DNA from: Lepidodermella squamata
Lineage: Eukaryota; Gastrotricha
DNA length: 64,000 nt
Assembly: GCA_047495785.1 (NCBI GenBank)
Contig: JBLDXI010000007.1
Span: forward strand, 2,356,001 to 2,420,000
Direction: 5' to 3'
Shown here one piece after another: positions 53,254-64,000 of this stretch (position 1 is the first letter of the stretch; the number at the start of each line of letters is the position of its first letter). A program made the position numbers and the translations under genes. The notes beneath the pieces were generated by a model. The model ran no database searches, was not told the origin of the DNA, and saw only the letters and a program-made list of their open reading frames with translations.

Positions 53254-54885
53254 ATAACAATTATTTGATCAAATGAAAAACTTATCGATTTCGAAAATCA
53301 TTTTTGGCAACTTTCTGATCCAATGATGAATATAACCTTTGAATAATCATTAGAAACTCAAAATGCATTCTGCTTGGTTTGAGCTCTGAATAATTTCATT
53401 ATATTACTATACTTAACAGTTCAATTTTTCAATAAAATGAGGCCATTCATTTATTAAAAAGTTTTTTTGTTAAAATGGGAACGTTTTCTAGAAAATCTTT
53501 GAGCGGAACCAACTTTGCCGCGTTCAAAAACTTATGATCGGGCATTTTTTAATTTATCGTAAAATTCCACAAAATTAAGAAAAGGCAGTTTTGGGCGAAT
53601 TAATTACTTCAAATTTAGTTCCGCAACAGGTAAGTTTAGTTCCGATAAAAGGGAGGCCCACAATTTTTCCGGATTTGATTTTCAGAGACTTTTAACTCAT
53701 TTGAGACACGCCAGGAAAACGTAGCAATTGTTTCTTGCCATCAAATAAAAAAGGGGATTTTGGGTGCGTCGCATTCATGCTTATGCTGGTTTGTGTGACA
53801 TTACTTTTTATTAATGACGCGTTTGAAAAAAAAACGCGCGTAAAAAGTGTGAATATGCAAATAATATTGCATGATGAAAAAAGCACTAGCGAGAAAGGCC
53901 GGTGTTGAGTTTTTTATTACTTGATTAACACACTGTTACAAAATTTGTCCCCCGGTAGCCTGTCTGCCTGAAAAGGACTGAAGGCGGGCTACAAAATTCT
54001 AAAAACAAATGTTAGTTGAGAGGAGCTCGGCGTGAGCTATTGTCGTCCGTGGGCTTTCAAACAAACGCGGCGCGTGATTTTCGTCTTATCAATTGAACCT
54101 CTATATCGTTGATCGAAATCAATAAAAGTATCGCTGTTTAATTGCAGCCATAAACACGCTCCGTAATAATAAACGCGTTTATTACACCGATAAAAATCAC
54201 CGTCGAACTGATAAAAACAAACGGTATGAAACGGGGATACACACCGCTCACTGTTGCAATTATATATCGATGTAAATTAATTCGAATAACTCGATTTTGT
54301 TTATCTCTGCGTTTCGACGTGTTTACAACTCGTCTCCCCGTTGGCGCCGCACACCTGGGTGATAACGATCACCTAATTATACGCTGAATGTGGGTCTGTT
54401 GAATTATTTTGCTATTATTATTCGCAACAAAGCAATTAAACTTTCGAACTGTTTATTGAAACAGCCGAAACACAGCCTGGGGCTGACTGATAACCGATAC
54501 TTGCCCAGAATTGCAGGTAAAATTCCAATTTTGCGTTATAATTTCTTTGAGTCAATATTCTGCAATTTTTACGGTTATAAATGGCCAGCTTGACATATGA
54601 GACGGAGGCTAATTTATTTAAAAATGGTATTTCTATACTTTATTGGTGACACCTTTCATTAGCAGCACGGACAGTTTGCTCATTTATATTTAGCATCCGC
54701 GAAGGATTGCTGTGATTTTTACCTTGGTACCATCATTGCCATATACAATTGGAATACGACGAAATAAAATCACGCACGCGGATGCTGAAAATACATCGGC
54801 GAACTGTTCCTGCGCCTGGGCTAACTGCTAATGGAAAATGTCTATTAATTAATTCAATTTCTTTTACTACCTAATTATAATTTTA
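53254..54885. other. Intergenic
   Basis: Oxygenase 3' UTR (AATAAA 53431), then AT-rich DNA. A frame at 54390-54516 ends in a donor compatible with the next exon but has no ATG in frame, so it could be an internal coding exon of the next gene only if a further upstream exon exists. Confidence 0.4.
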
Positions 54886-57800
54886 ATGAATTCTCGACGC
54901 GGAATTAATTTTTCAGGTTCGAGCAATTTGGTCATTTTCTACTCAAAATCTCGAACGAAAGGACCAGGCGGAAATTCCGAGCCAGCGATATCTCTCGCCC
55001 CATCAGTTACGCCGCCGCTGTACACAATTGACTCAGTCACCCTGCGTTCGACTCGCAAGAAAAACCGCACGAGGCGACCGACTACTACTGTAACGTCTCC
55101 TACTGCGATTCATAAAACAGCACCTGTGACGACTAGGGCGACTTTCGCAACGCAAACTATGACAGCTGGCATCGGCTCAGCATCCTCGGGCGCAGCTAGA
55201 ATGATGAAAATCGCGCCGCTGCTTGCAACAACAACTACACCGGGATCTGACATTTTATCAAAATTAGGCTTTCCAGGTAAAATTTAAAATTTCGGTATTG
55301 ACTTTAATGATTTTTCAAAAATTTAAGAAAAATTGCGAATTTTAATCAATGCGCGAAATTTTAAGGAGGAATTTTTAATTTTTGATTTTTTTCCGCAGTT
55401 TTCTCTCATTTTTTACTGTCTCGTGAATTTAGATCAAGCGACGCCACGTTATGCAACAATACGCTCGGAGCCGCTCACTGATTCAGCTGATTCAAACTTG
55501 GATTACGGCTGCGGAGATGAGACTGAAGGTGTCCACAGCTTCTTGCGGTATTACGCCTTCAAGTTAATACCCGCTAGCCAGGCGATGATCGTCCCGGCCG
55601 TTGGCGCCGTCATTCTGGCCTTCATCATCGCCATGCTGCTCATCTCGCTGGCTGTTCATTTGCATTTCGCGCGGAAGCGACGAATCAGGCAGATTTTGTT
55701 CTCGTGCCGCGCGCTGTGGTTTAAATCACCCGGGCGTGGCGAAGTGCAACATGGCAATTATTTCTACACCTATAAACAGTCGTTGACAATGGCCATGGGT
55801 GTAAGCATCATTATTTCAATTTAATTTTTTTGATCAATTTAGAAATGTGATTTTTAGAAATTTTATTGATTGATGTAAATTTTGGGTCTAAACATTATCT
55901 GTGTGATTTTCCGTAATTTTTAGCTTTTTCATTAATTTTTTAGATTCAAATAAGATTCACGAAAATCCGATTAGGTAGCGTGGCCGAGTGGTCTAAGGCG
56001 CTAGATTTAGGCTCTAGTCTCTTCGGAGGCGTGGGTTCGAACCCCACCGCTGCCAGTATTTTTTCGGCTGAAATCACCAAATTTCACTTCAATTGACTTT
56101 TTTGGATGATCTTGAAATTCAGACAAGCAGAGTGGCGCAGTGGAAGCGCGCTGGGCCCATAACCCAGAGGTCTGTAGATCGAAACTACGCTCTGCTAATT
56201 GTCAATGTTTTTTTATCATCTCGCACCACCAAAATTTGATTATGCAAATGATTGTGGATTTATTGCTGCGCCTGCCTGTTGAATGGGGTCGAATGGCTAA
56301 ATCTATTGCCACTAAACTTACCTGGCACTGGGATGAACCGAGATCAACAAGTCGGTCGCCCTTGATGCCGGACAACAACAGCGACGAGCGCAAGGCCTTC
56401 ACCGCTTCGTTCGCTGACGACGTGCTCTTGTTCGCTGTGGCTTGCTACACTGGGATGGCGAAGCAGCGGGTGCAGACGGCGCTGACGCGGGTCTCTCGAT
56501 GGAGCAGACTCTGGAAGTTGCCGCTTAGTCCGCCGAAGTGCCAAATGTTGCGGTTTGGCGGACAAGTCAACGACGACGACCGGCTGTTTGTGGGTGACGA
56601 GAAGCTGCCGAAGGTCGCGACGGCGAAGTACCTGGGTGTCACGTTTGACGCGATCGGATCGTGGAAGCCGCATTTCGACAACATCGAGGCGGATGCGCGA
56701 TCTCGACTCGGGGCTCTTCGCCGGGTCTGCTTTCCTGGTTCGCCGCTTGGCTTTGCCTCGCGGAAGTTGCTGTATCTGACGATCGTGAGACCGGTTCTTG
56801 AATACTCCTGTGTGGCCTGGTTGGATGCGTCGTATGCGCAGAAAAAGCGCTTGATCGTGCTGCAGAACAACTGTTTGCGGGCGATCATCGGCTCGTCTAT
56901 TCTGGACAAGCAGGACGAATCTGAGCTCTACCGCCTAACTGGAGTGGAGCCGCTGGAACGCCGCTGGCTGAAACTAGCAGTCGGCTTTGCTGATCGGGCT
57001 ATGCAGTTCGTGCCACCAGTCGCCGCCATGATCGCCGACCATCGTCGAGAGTGGGGCGTGGCTGGTACCCCGCTCGGACAGTTCATCAATTTTGTGGGCC
57101 GTTAGGCCTTGTCTATCTATGTATTTATATGAGCATCAGTCAGTTTAATACAGAAAATAAAACGACAAAAACCCATACACAATACACATATATACACAAA
57201 ATAAAATAAACAACAAAACCACATTAGCCCTGTGCCACGACTGTAAATGAGTGTGTGCGTTGTCATATATATTTCTTGTTTTTTATAAAAAGATGAAACG
57301 CATAACATATGCTGTAATTGTTAAGATTTGCTGCATTTGATATCATTGCTACTACTGTCGGTCAGAAGTTGTTAAACAAGAGACCGTTTTTCCAATAAAA
57401 CAAGACCGTTGGAAAAAAAAAAACAAGTCGGTCGCCCCAGGGCGAGGCGGGCCATTGCACTTCGGTCCGCTGACCCCTGCGCTCTGCCTCATCGGTGGAG
57501 TCGGGTGCAAAATATTTCACTTGGGTATCGGGAGGAAAATTAGGGAGGAAAATTCTCAAATAATTTGAATATGTATTTTCGGGCTGATAATGTTTATTTT
57601 TCCAAAATTTAGAGTGACTGCGCCGATAACGAGAATCGATACAAGTATTTCACTGCAAATCACGACCGTCCTCACAATCCGAAAACCGTGGACTTCATTC
57701 GAAAACGGCACTCACTTTGGTTACCAAATGATTCGGTAAAAAATATTCAATAATATTCACCAATTTTTCCATTTTTAATTTTCTTTAGCAATGTTTAGCA

Positions 57801-59087
57801 TTGGATGACGCGAAAAAGTACCCTTCAAGCCAGCGATCGTGTATTGCCTCCTTTTTCGGCCTACAAAATCGTGGAAAATTACGTCGATGTTTGTCGCAAT
57901 TCGAACTCGCAATGCCGCATTACGTTAACAACGATAATGAAAAATCCGCCTTAATAAAACCCAAGCCGTCACTCTCGACCCCATCGTCGCCGAAATCGAA
58001 AAAAGCGACGTTTGTTTCAGTCAACAGGCCGCCGCCGGAATTGACACCGGAAGAGCTGACGCTGTGCCATTTGCGTAACATGCTAGCCGCCTTTCAGTGG
58101 CGAACTAGGTCATGCGATGACCCAGCCGATTTGCGCCGGCTAATTGCCGAGTACGCCGACCGCTGCTTTCGAGAGACTGGAAGTGGCTCTGTTGCGCATT
58201 TAATGACCCAATTTCCGCCTGCAATGCCGCCGTCGACGGCAATAATCTACCCGACGTACGTGCCATCGCCATCAGGTCAGACGTCGCAGCAGAAAAAACG
58301 GGTCACGTTCAAAGAAAGTGGTAGCGGCGGTGGTGGTGAGTCATCGTCTGTTTCAGCGTCAACGCCGTCTTCGCCCTGCCCGTCATCGCCTGCGAGTTAT
58401 CAACATCGGCACATACCTAGTTCTTATTCGACAGTTACAGGTTTTTGCGCCAATATAATTTGGTTTTTTCTCATTATGCAGGAACACCACTTGGTCAGCA
58501 AATCACAAGATGAGAAATTTCATGACTATTCACAATTTTTAGAAAATTTGGGGTTTTTTGGGAAATTCCTAATTTTGTGAGAAAATTACAGAAAAAATAT
58601 AGAAAAGAAAGAAAAAAGTCATACCTACGATGGGCATTTCTCCGATAATTTAAAAATTAGAAAAAAAACAAAAAAAAATAAAATAAAAATATAAACATTT
58701 TCCTTTGCTTTTTCAGCGCTGAGGCAGTATAAGCAGCAGCAACAACAGCAGCACCACGTGATTAGCATGCCGCCTGGGTCGGCAGGCGCATCATCCTCGT
58801 CATCATCAGCAGCTCGGGTAAGGCCGCGTGCCACTGAAAACGTAATTTGGACGGGACTGAAGAAATTCTTCTCGCCGCTTAACAGCAGGCCGTCGCGACG
58901 GCGCTTTCGGCGAGCCTTAGACCACGATAGCAACAGCTGGCGAACGACGCGAGGTGGCGGCGGCGGTGGCGGGGGTGGAGGCGGACGAGGCGATTCGAAT
59001 GGCGAAACGAGCGCGAGACTGACATCGGGCGGCATGTCGGCGATGATGCTGTTCGGACGAGCTTCGTCAAGCCACACCTATGAATAA
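54886..59087 (+). CDS. Single-pass membrane protein, unknown family, ~634 aa
   Basis: Exons 54886-55276, 55433-55800, 57613-57735, 57789-58440 and 58717-59087 join in phase. The N-terminal part is Thr/Ser/Pro/Arg-rich and mucin-like. Then comes a clear membrane helix (VPAVGAVILAFIIAMLLISL, about 190-212) followed by basic residues (ARKRR), placing the remaining 420 residues in the cytoplasm. That region is Ser/Pro-rich, with a Q/H run, poly-Ser and an 11-Gly run, and looks disordered apart from a helical Cys-containing part (about 260-390). No signal peptide is seen from ATG 54886, so an upstream exon (perhaps ending 54516) is likely. Intron 2 (55801-57612) carries tRNA-Leu, tRNA-iMet and the LINE-split U1. 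Confidence 0.65.
55974..56055 (+). tRNA. tRNA-Leu (TAG), copy 2
   Basis: Identical over 82 nt to the copy at 7972-8053, including the TAG anticodon and long variable arm. Intronic, same strand as the host gene. Flanks do not match those of the first copy. Confidence 0.95.
56126..56197 (+). tRNA. Initiator tRNA-Met (CAT), copy 2
   Basis: Identical to 7282-7353. The match extends a little into the flanks (GACAAGCAGAG before; CTAA.TGTCAATGTTTTTTT after), unlike tRNA-Leu. It sits 70 nt after tRNA-Leu and 116 nt before the U1 copy. Confidence 0.95.
56242..56313 (+). promoter_or_regulatory. U1 promoter block, copy 2
   Basis: Octamer ATGCAAAT at 56242, exactly 72 nt before the U1 start, and the same GTCGAATGGCTAAATCTATT block just upstream. 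This matches the layout at 7399-7470. Confidence 0.55.
56314..57531 (+). pseudogene. U1 snRNA: U1 snRNA copy interrupted by a LINE and 3' truncated
   Basis: The 5' part (56314-56361) equals the intact copy at 7471 up to CGGTCGCCC. After a 1,060-bp insertion, U1 resumes at 57424 and matches until GGGTATCGG (57531), where similarity stops before the 3' half of stem-loop IV. The RNA cannot be functional. Confidence 0.92.
56362..57421 (+). mobile_element. 5'-truncated non-LTR retrotransposon in U1
   Basis: Flanked by a 16-bp target duplication (AACAAGTCGGTCGCCC, 56346-56361 and 57422-57437), ends in a run of A preceded by AATAAAA. An open frame to 57105 encodes the C-terminal part of a reverse transcriptase: FADDVLLF (the Y/FADD box), KYLGVTFD, then the LL.T.VRPVLEYSC.AW and LQNNCLRAIIGS blocks typical of Jockey/CR1-type LINEs. 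The N-terminal RT and endonuclease are missing (5' truncation). The frame appears open to the end, so insertion is recent. Confidence 0.9.
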
Positions 59088-59801
59088 CGGAAAATGATGT
59101 GGCAAGTGCTCACCCTAAAAAAATTAATTAGGGTTACCTCGCTTAATTTGCTTAATTTGAGGCTCCCGCACTAAATTTGCTATGGCTTTCGATTTTATGT
59201 GATCGATTTATCGAAATAACCAATATCGAGTTAGGTTATCGATATTGAGTTTTCTTTATCGATATAAAAAATCGTGATTTTTCCGATATTACTTATCGAT
59301 GTCGATAGGCAATATCGATTTCGATCATTGGATAAAAATGATAAAAATTTCCTGAGGATGTCAGGTAGCTAAAAAACCCATCGATCAAGAAGATCAAGAA
59401 AATGGGGAAAAAATCTGGTTAATTGCTGGAACCTCAAATTTAGTAGTGCAAATATTCGACTCCAATGCAGAGGAGAACATTTTGACTGATATCTTGCTCA
59501 CATTTTTCATTCGTTAATTAGTTTAATTTTTACTGTTCGTCCAGTCTCTGTTTCTTCGATGAAAAATAATTATTCTTCTTGCTTTTTGCTTCTCGCTTCA
59601 CACCCTTGTAGTCTTATCTCTATTTACTTGGACGAGAGGACGAAAGATAAGGGAGTCGCATTTTTTGCATCACCCCATACGTGTGCCATTCTCAGGTCAT
59701 GACTTCATCATTTTCAGGTGTGAGATTTTTTACATTGCTATAATAAAACATGACTTCTTAATCATTAAACAATTTTTTCGTAGAATTTTACAGGCAAAAA
59801 A
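59088..59801. other. Intergenic before lipase gene
   Basis: AT-rich. Several ATCGATA-type words cluster at 59195-59330 (for example TTATCGATAT) and could be a satellite-like patch or protein-binding cluster. Otherwise nothing seen. Confidence 0.45.
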
Positions 59802-61726
59802 ATGCATTTTAAAATATTTTTGTTGATTGCGGCTGTTTCGCTTTTCGATCTCATCTCAGCGCATCGAAGCCATGGCAGCGATCTTGAGAAGGTATTGAAA
59901 AACTATCGGAGGAGGGAGCTGGGACGGGCTGGGTCGTATGCGCGATTTCCAGGCCGCAAGACCGAGTTTGAAAAGCTGGAATTTCCTCCAAAGCACGATC
60001 CTGAAGTCGACATGGACGTTAAGCAACTGATTGAAAGCAAGGGCTATCTATTCGAAGGTATTAAATCTAGCTTTTTCGATCTTTGAGTTACACATTTTCC
60101 TATTTTTTAGCCCACAACGTTACAACCGATGATGGGTACATTTTGACTGTTCACCGAATTCCTGGAAAGAAAGGTGTTGATCCAACATCTCGGCCTGTTA
60201 TTCTTCTCCAACATGGCCTTCTTTGCGACTCAAGTTTCTGGTAAAAATTGAAATTGTTATTAAAAAAATGTTTAAAAATTATTTTAATTAGGCTCCTCAA
60301 TTTAGTGGATCAAAATTTGCCTTTCATGTTGGCGGATCAAGGCGTTGGTTAGTTCTCTAACAATTTCAAATTTTTGTTCATTTTTTTGCCAATTTTTTAA
60401 GATGTATGGCTCGGTAATAATCGCGGGAATAGATATTCAATGCACCATAAAACTTTGAAGAACGACTCGTCCGCATTTTGGAATTTCTCGTGGGATGAAA
60501 TGGCAGTATACGACCTACCAGCAATGCTAGGCTACATCAAAACCACGACAAAAGCCAGCCAGTTGCACTACGTCGGCCATTCTGAAGGCACTATGATCGG
60601 GTTCGCCGGTTTTCCGCAGATGAATAGCGAATTATTGGCTTCGATTAAGAAATTCTACGCGCTAGCTCCGGTTTCTTCTGTTGGTTACGTTAAGTCGCCG
60701 ATTAGGATTCTGGCTCGGTTTACGGATCAGCTGGTTGCGATTTTGGGTGACAAAAGTTTCTTGGATGACCCGAATGGATTCTTCAAATTTTTGGCCGAAA
60801 CTGTTTGCACGTTCCATAAAAGTAAGTTTAAATATTTTGCAAATTTTAAACCATTATTATAGACAGAAATAAGCCTTATCGGGACTCTAGATTCAAGCTT
60901 CCTAGTAAAAAATCTGAGAAAAAATCCGGAAAATATTTTTCAAAATCGTTTTAGTTTTCGATAGGGAAACAAAGCTTAATACTAAAATTGAGATTCCAGG
61001 AAACTTCTAATATCGGAAAAATCACTGATTTGTAAAATCGATACTTGGAATCGATATCGAATTGCATTCTGAGGAAGGCAGGAAGCACGATATCCAACTA
61101 CAATATTTTGGGAAAATCTAGTGCTGGGACCCTACATTTGGGGGTTTCCACATGGCACACCCATTTTGAATGAATATCTTGGCTCTAAAGTATCACACAG
61201 AATAGTTCAAGCCCTCATCTCTGATTTGATAATTTTTCCTCTCAAACCAGCTGATCCATTGTGTGCAAATATCATGTTCATGATTGCCGGATTTGATACA
61301 GCGAATTTGAACACCTCGAGGACGCCAGTTTACGTGGCACACACGCCCTCGCCAACCTCCGTGAAGAACGCCGTTCACTTCGCGCAAATGGTTGGCTCGC
61401 ACGAATTCTGCGCCTATGACTACGGCTCACCTCAGGCCAACATGGCCCACTACAACCAATCAACACCACCCGTTTACGACCTATCCTCAGCCACCTATCT
61501 CCACCCGCCTGTCGTAGCCTTCACGGGCGGTAATGATTGGCTGGCTGATCCTAGGGATGAATTGAAACTGCTCAGCCAGTTGAGGCAAACTGATGGTGCT
61601 AGAAAGGGCCAGTCGGCTCTTATCGATTGGGTGAATATTGACAAGTACAATCACTTGGACTTTGCTTGGGGCTTGGATGCCAATCGGTTGATTTTCGACT
61701 ACATTGTTAAAGATGTTTTTCAATAG
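59802..61726 (+). CDS. Secreted acid lipase-like alpha/beta hydrolase, 445 aa
   Basis: Exons 59802-60057, 60111-60240, 60292-60347, 60402-60821 and 61251-61726 join in phase. Signal peptide 1-20 ([15 protein letters not shown]). The core follows gastric/lysosomal acid lipases: [37 protein letters not shown], the nucleophile elbow GHSEGT (Ser), Asp in [11 protein letters not shown], and His in YNHLDFAWG. So the catalytic triad is complete. It should hydrolyse triglycerides or sterol esters in gut or lysosome (family knowledge). Length is near the roughly 400-aa norm, with about 45 extra residues before the fold. Intron 4 is large (430 nt), partly open in frame. AATAAA at 61822. Convergent with the glutathione synthetase gene. 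Confidence 0.93.
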
Positions 61727-61925
61727 ACAAGTTGAAACTGTTAACCTTATTCAATCTTCAGTCGTTGATTTTTTCGCATACGGATGTGAGTGTTTTTGAT
61801 TTTTTACGTTTCGAACTTGGAAATAAAATGAACAATGTAATACTGTTTATTTTGAAATATTTAGAAAGAAATCAACTTAATACGATGACCAGAACCTATA
61901 AAAGAAAGCGCTTTTCAAATGAAAT

Positions 61926-63494
61926 TCATTCGTCCGAAAAATAGACGGAGCAAGCTCGCCCTTGGCCACTCATGATACCAGCCTCGCCTTCACCTTCAGG
62001 TTTGCATCTCAAAAAGTAACCCATAGCTTCAGATTGCTGAACCTGTCCATCTACCGCGATAAAGCCGCCGTAGATTCCAAGTTCGCCCGCGTATTTTGTG
62101 ATTGATACATTGTCGGGAGATTCACCGGATGCGACACTGATGTTTGGCAGAAATGGAGGTCTTATCAAGCTCATCAGCACATAATTTTGCCTATCAGGCT
62201 CATTCCGAATTTCGTGTAACTTTCGGCGGATATCCTCGCCGAAGTAATTGTTGCCACCACCTTCTTTCATCGGTTTCAGAACGAAATCCTCAGGTTTAGA
62301 GATTCCTTGATCAATAGCTGCATCTCCAACTTCGCCTAGTTCAAGGCCATGCATTTCAGCGAAAGTTGACCTCATCCTCGCCATGGAATCAGCATTCATC
62401 CCGAAGTGTTCGAGAACACCAGGTTTCGCTAGAACTTGCTGGATCTTCTTGTAATTTGCCAATTGGTGCGCGACACAAGGCGACTTAGCTGCTCGGCTGA
62501 GTTCGATTGGCCGCCGAACTAGGTCCCAATCTCCGTTAACCCAATCGTAATTTTCTTCGTTGTAGCCTGTCCTGTAATAGACTACTGCGATTTCATGACC
62601 TTCGACCGACAGCCGCCCAGATATGATCACTTCCTCTCGGTTGATCGAAGACCTTAGCTCAGCAAAAGTCCTCCGCATGGTCTGGATAGTGCCGTCAGCT
62701 TCGCGAATCGCTAACTCAATCCATCGTTGTTCGAAGACATTTCTCGCAGGATCGTCAGCAATAATGAGAACCCATTTTTCTTGACATGCAAATATTTCAC
62801 AGTACTTGTTCACCGCCTCGGCCATCATGCAGCCTTGGGCTTTGTATGGTTCATTTTTACGTCCACCAGGCAGCCTCATCGGCTCTGCATCTTGCGAAAA
62901 GACTTGCTCAACGAAGAAATCGTGCCATTTGTTCACCTTTGATTGCATGGCCGACCCTCCAACAGCTATCATATTGTACTCGACCTGTTTTATCTGAAGT
63001 CGTTCGTTCGTTTTATGGAGCATGTAATCATTTCGGCTCAAGGCGATGTACAGTTTCGTTTGAGGCTGATTGTAAGCTTCTTCGTATAGACTCCACAGTT
63101 TTCCGGTGAAACTGTCAGTTTTTATAATGTTCTCCAAGTTGTTGAATAGGAATTCCCGGTCAAGAGAAACTGCGTGGATAAGACGCTGAAATGATCAAAA
63201 TCTGAGCAGTTCGAAATAAGAAAATAAGTTTACATGGAAATCAGTCTCTATCTGGTAAACTAATTCGAAAAGCCGTTGTGGGAATGGCATTGGGAACAAT
63301 AGGAAGGGATAGTTTAAAGCAGTATTGCTCGAGTTGGGGTCTTCACGAGTCCTTAAAAGGCCGCCATGGAGCATGACAAATTCTTTTGCCATTAACATGA
63401 TGTCTCGCAGCTGACTTTTCGACATGGTTAGCTTAGTCTTGTTAGGCAGTCTCAGAACCAGCTGCTGATCCGACTCGAAGGCTAGGATCTCCAT
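61926..63494 (-). CDS. GSS: Glutathione synthetase, 506 aa
   Basis: Exons 63494-63234 and 63185-61926 join in phase 0 (intron 48 nt). The protein follows eukaryotic glutathione synthetase end to end: LLRTREDPNSS and FLLFPMPFP near the N-terminus, LSRNDYMLH, KQVEYNMIAVGGSA, VVYYRTGYNEENYDW, the ATP-grasp glycine loop LKPMKEGGGNNYFGEDI, and the C-terminal LGIYGGFIA...GYFLRCK block. It joins gamma-glutamylcysteine to glycine, the last step of glutathione synthesis, in the cytosol. About 30 residues longer than the human enzyme, mainly at the N-terminus. A minus-strand AATAAA lies at 61851-61846, past the stop. Confidence 0.96.
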
Positions 63495-64000
63495 TGTTTC
63501 AGGTTTATTGATTTGCGTCTGAGAGTTTTAAGGAGGCTAGGAATATATCTGAATTATATTGCCGAGTCGAATTTAATTAAAACCGGCGCTTTGCTTACAA
63601 TGATCAATAGAGTAAGGTGGTCGATTTTTCTCATGAAATTGTACCGCGGACTTGTAATGTAAATAATTTGCTCTGAGCCCTACAGCGACATATCATGTTG
63701 TATTCTATAGGTAGGTATCAGCAATTAGTTGCGGTCGAAACAAACTCTACTGCACGATTAATTATTTATGCTGAACTTATTATTCGTGGAATAACAGCGC
63801 AATAATCGCAAAAAAATTTACTCCGGAATAGCGGAGGAATAGCGATCTCGTATGTATTGACCTCACTATTGTCGTGCTCCCACTTCTGTAATTAAGCGCA
63901 TTAGAGTTGGTGAATTACATTACGCGTTATAAAATATAAAATACTGGGTTAAATTATAATTATTTTGATATTATTGGAAGTGGGATTTTGAGCGCTAAAT
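63495..64000. other. Upstream region of the glutathione synthetase gene
   Basis: About 500 nt of AT-rich DNA that should contain the promoter of the minus-strand gene. No motif or other gene supported before the window ends. Confidence 0.4.

Noticed and set aside
56140-56361. N-terminal part of the long plus ORF leading into the RT fragment
   Set aside because: It crosses tRNA-iMet and U1; the coding part begins only after the LINE junction at 56362.
58625-59077. 150-codon minus ORF with a Pro run
   Set aside because: Antisense of the poly-Gly exon of the membrane protein.
61121-61250. Open frame upstream of the last lipase exon
   Set aside because: The lipase homology requires a splice at 61250/61251 (HK|TDPLCAN); the open stretch does not match the family.
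1-64000. CRISPR arrays, bacterial operons, rRNA genes, viral genes
   Set aside because: None seen; the sequence has spliceosomal introns and animal gene families throughout.

Overview
The window is metazoan nuclear DNA, clearly invertebrate in style: AT-rich intergenic DNA, coding exons split by mostly short GT..AG introns (about 46-100 nt where no element has landed), AATAAA poly(A) signals, a U1 snRNA gene, tRNA genes, and many inverted-repeat transposons. The phylum cannot be fixed from sequence alone. U1 begins AAACTTACCTGG, which as I recall is also the nematode form, but the gene set (Sushi/trypsin proteins, GABA-B-like receptors, a Cys-loop receptor, glutathione synthetase, acid lipase) fits several small invertebrate phyla. 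All exon models below were built by hand by joining reading frames across GT..AG sites and checking phase; none has transcript support.

Left part (1-16 kb): the 3' end of an unknown gene, a Cys-rich metallothionein-like ORF, a two-TM protein, then a cluster of three secreted Sushi (CCP) genes: CCP3-trypsin with a full catalytic triad, CCP1-serine protease homologue that lost two of three triad residues, and CCP1 fused to ankyrin repeats. The first of these carries an intronic RNA cassette: initiator tRNA-Met, U1 snRNA and tRNA-Leu(TAG).

Middle (16-45 kb): a tandem array of GABA-B-like class C GPCR genes with uninterrupted coding sequences (three full length, one ectodomain only, one internally deleted pseudogene), interleaved with unrecognised genes (21.7, 28.5-30.1, 32.8 kb) and MITE-rich intergenic DNA. 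Nested in the array on the minus strand (40.0-43.9 kb) is a seven-exon gene predicted to encode a signal peptide, a jelly-roll domain, a mucin linker, a second jelly-roll domain and a complete Cys-loop ligand-gated ion channel. This fusion is the most striking item in the window.

Right part (46-64 kb): an intact Mutator-like transposon (AT-hooks, FLYWCH, MULE transposase, matching TIRs, 8-bp target duplication), a 2OG-Fe(II) oxygenase gene whose first intron is almost wholly a foldback element, a single-pass membrane protein gene whose third intron repeats the tRNA-Leu/tRNA-iMet/U1 cassette, with a truncated LINE inserted in the second U1 copy, then an acid-lipase gene convergent with a glutathione synthetase gene.
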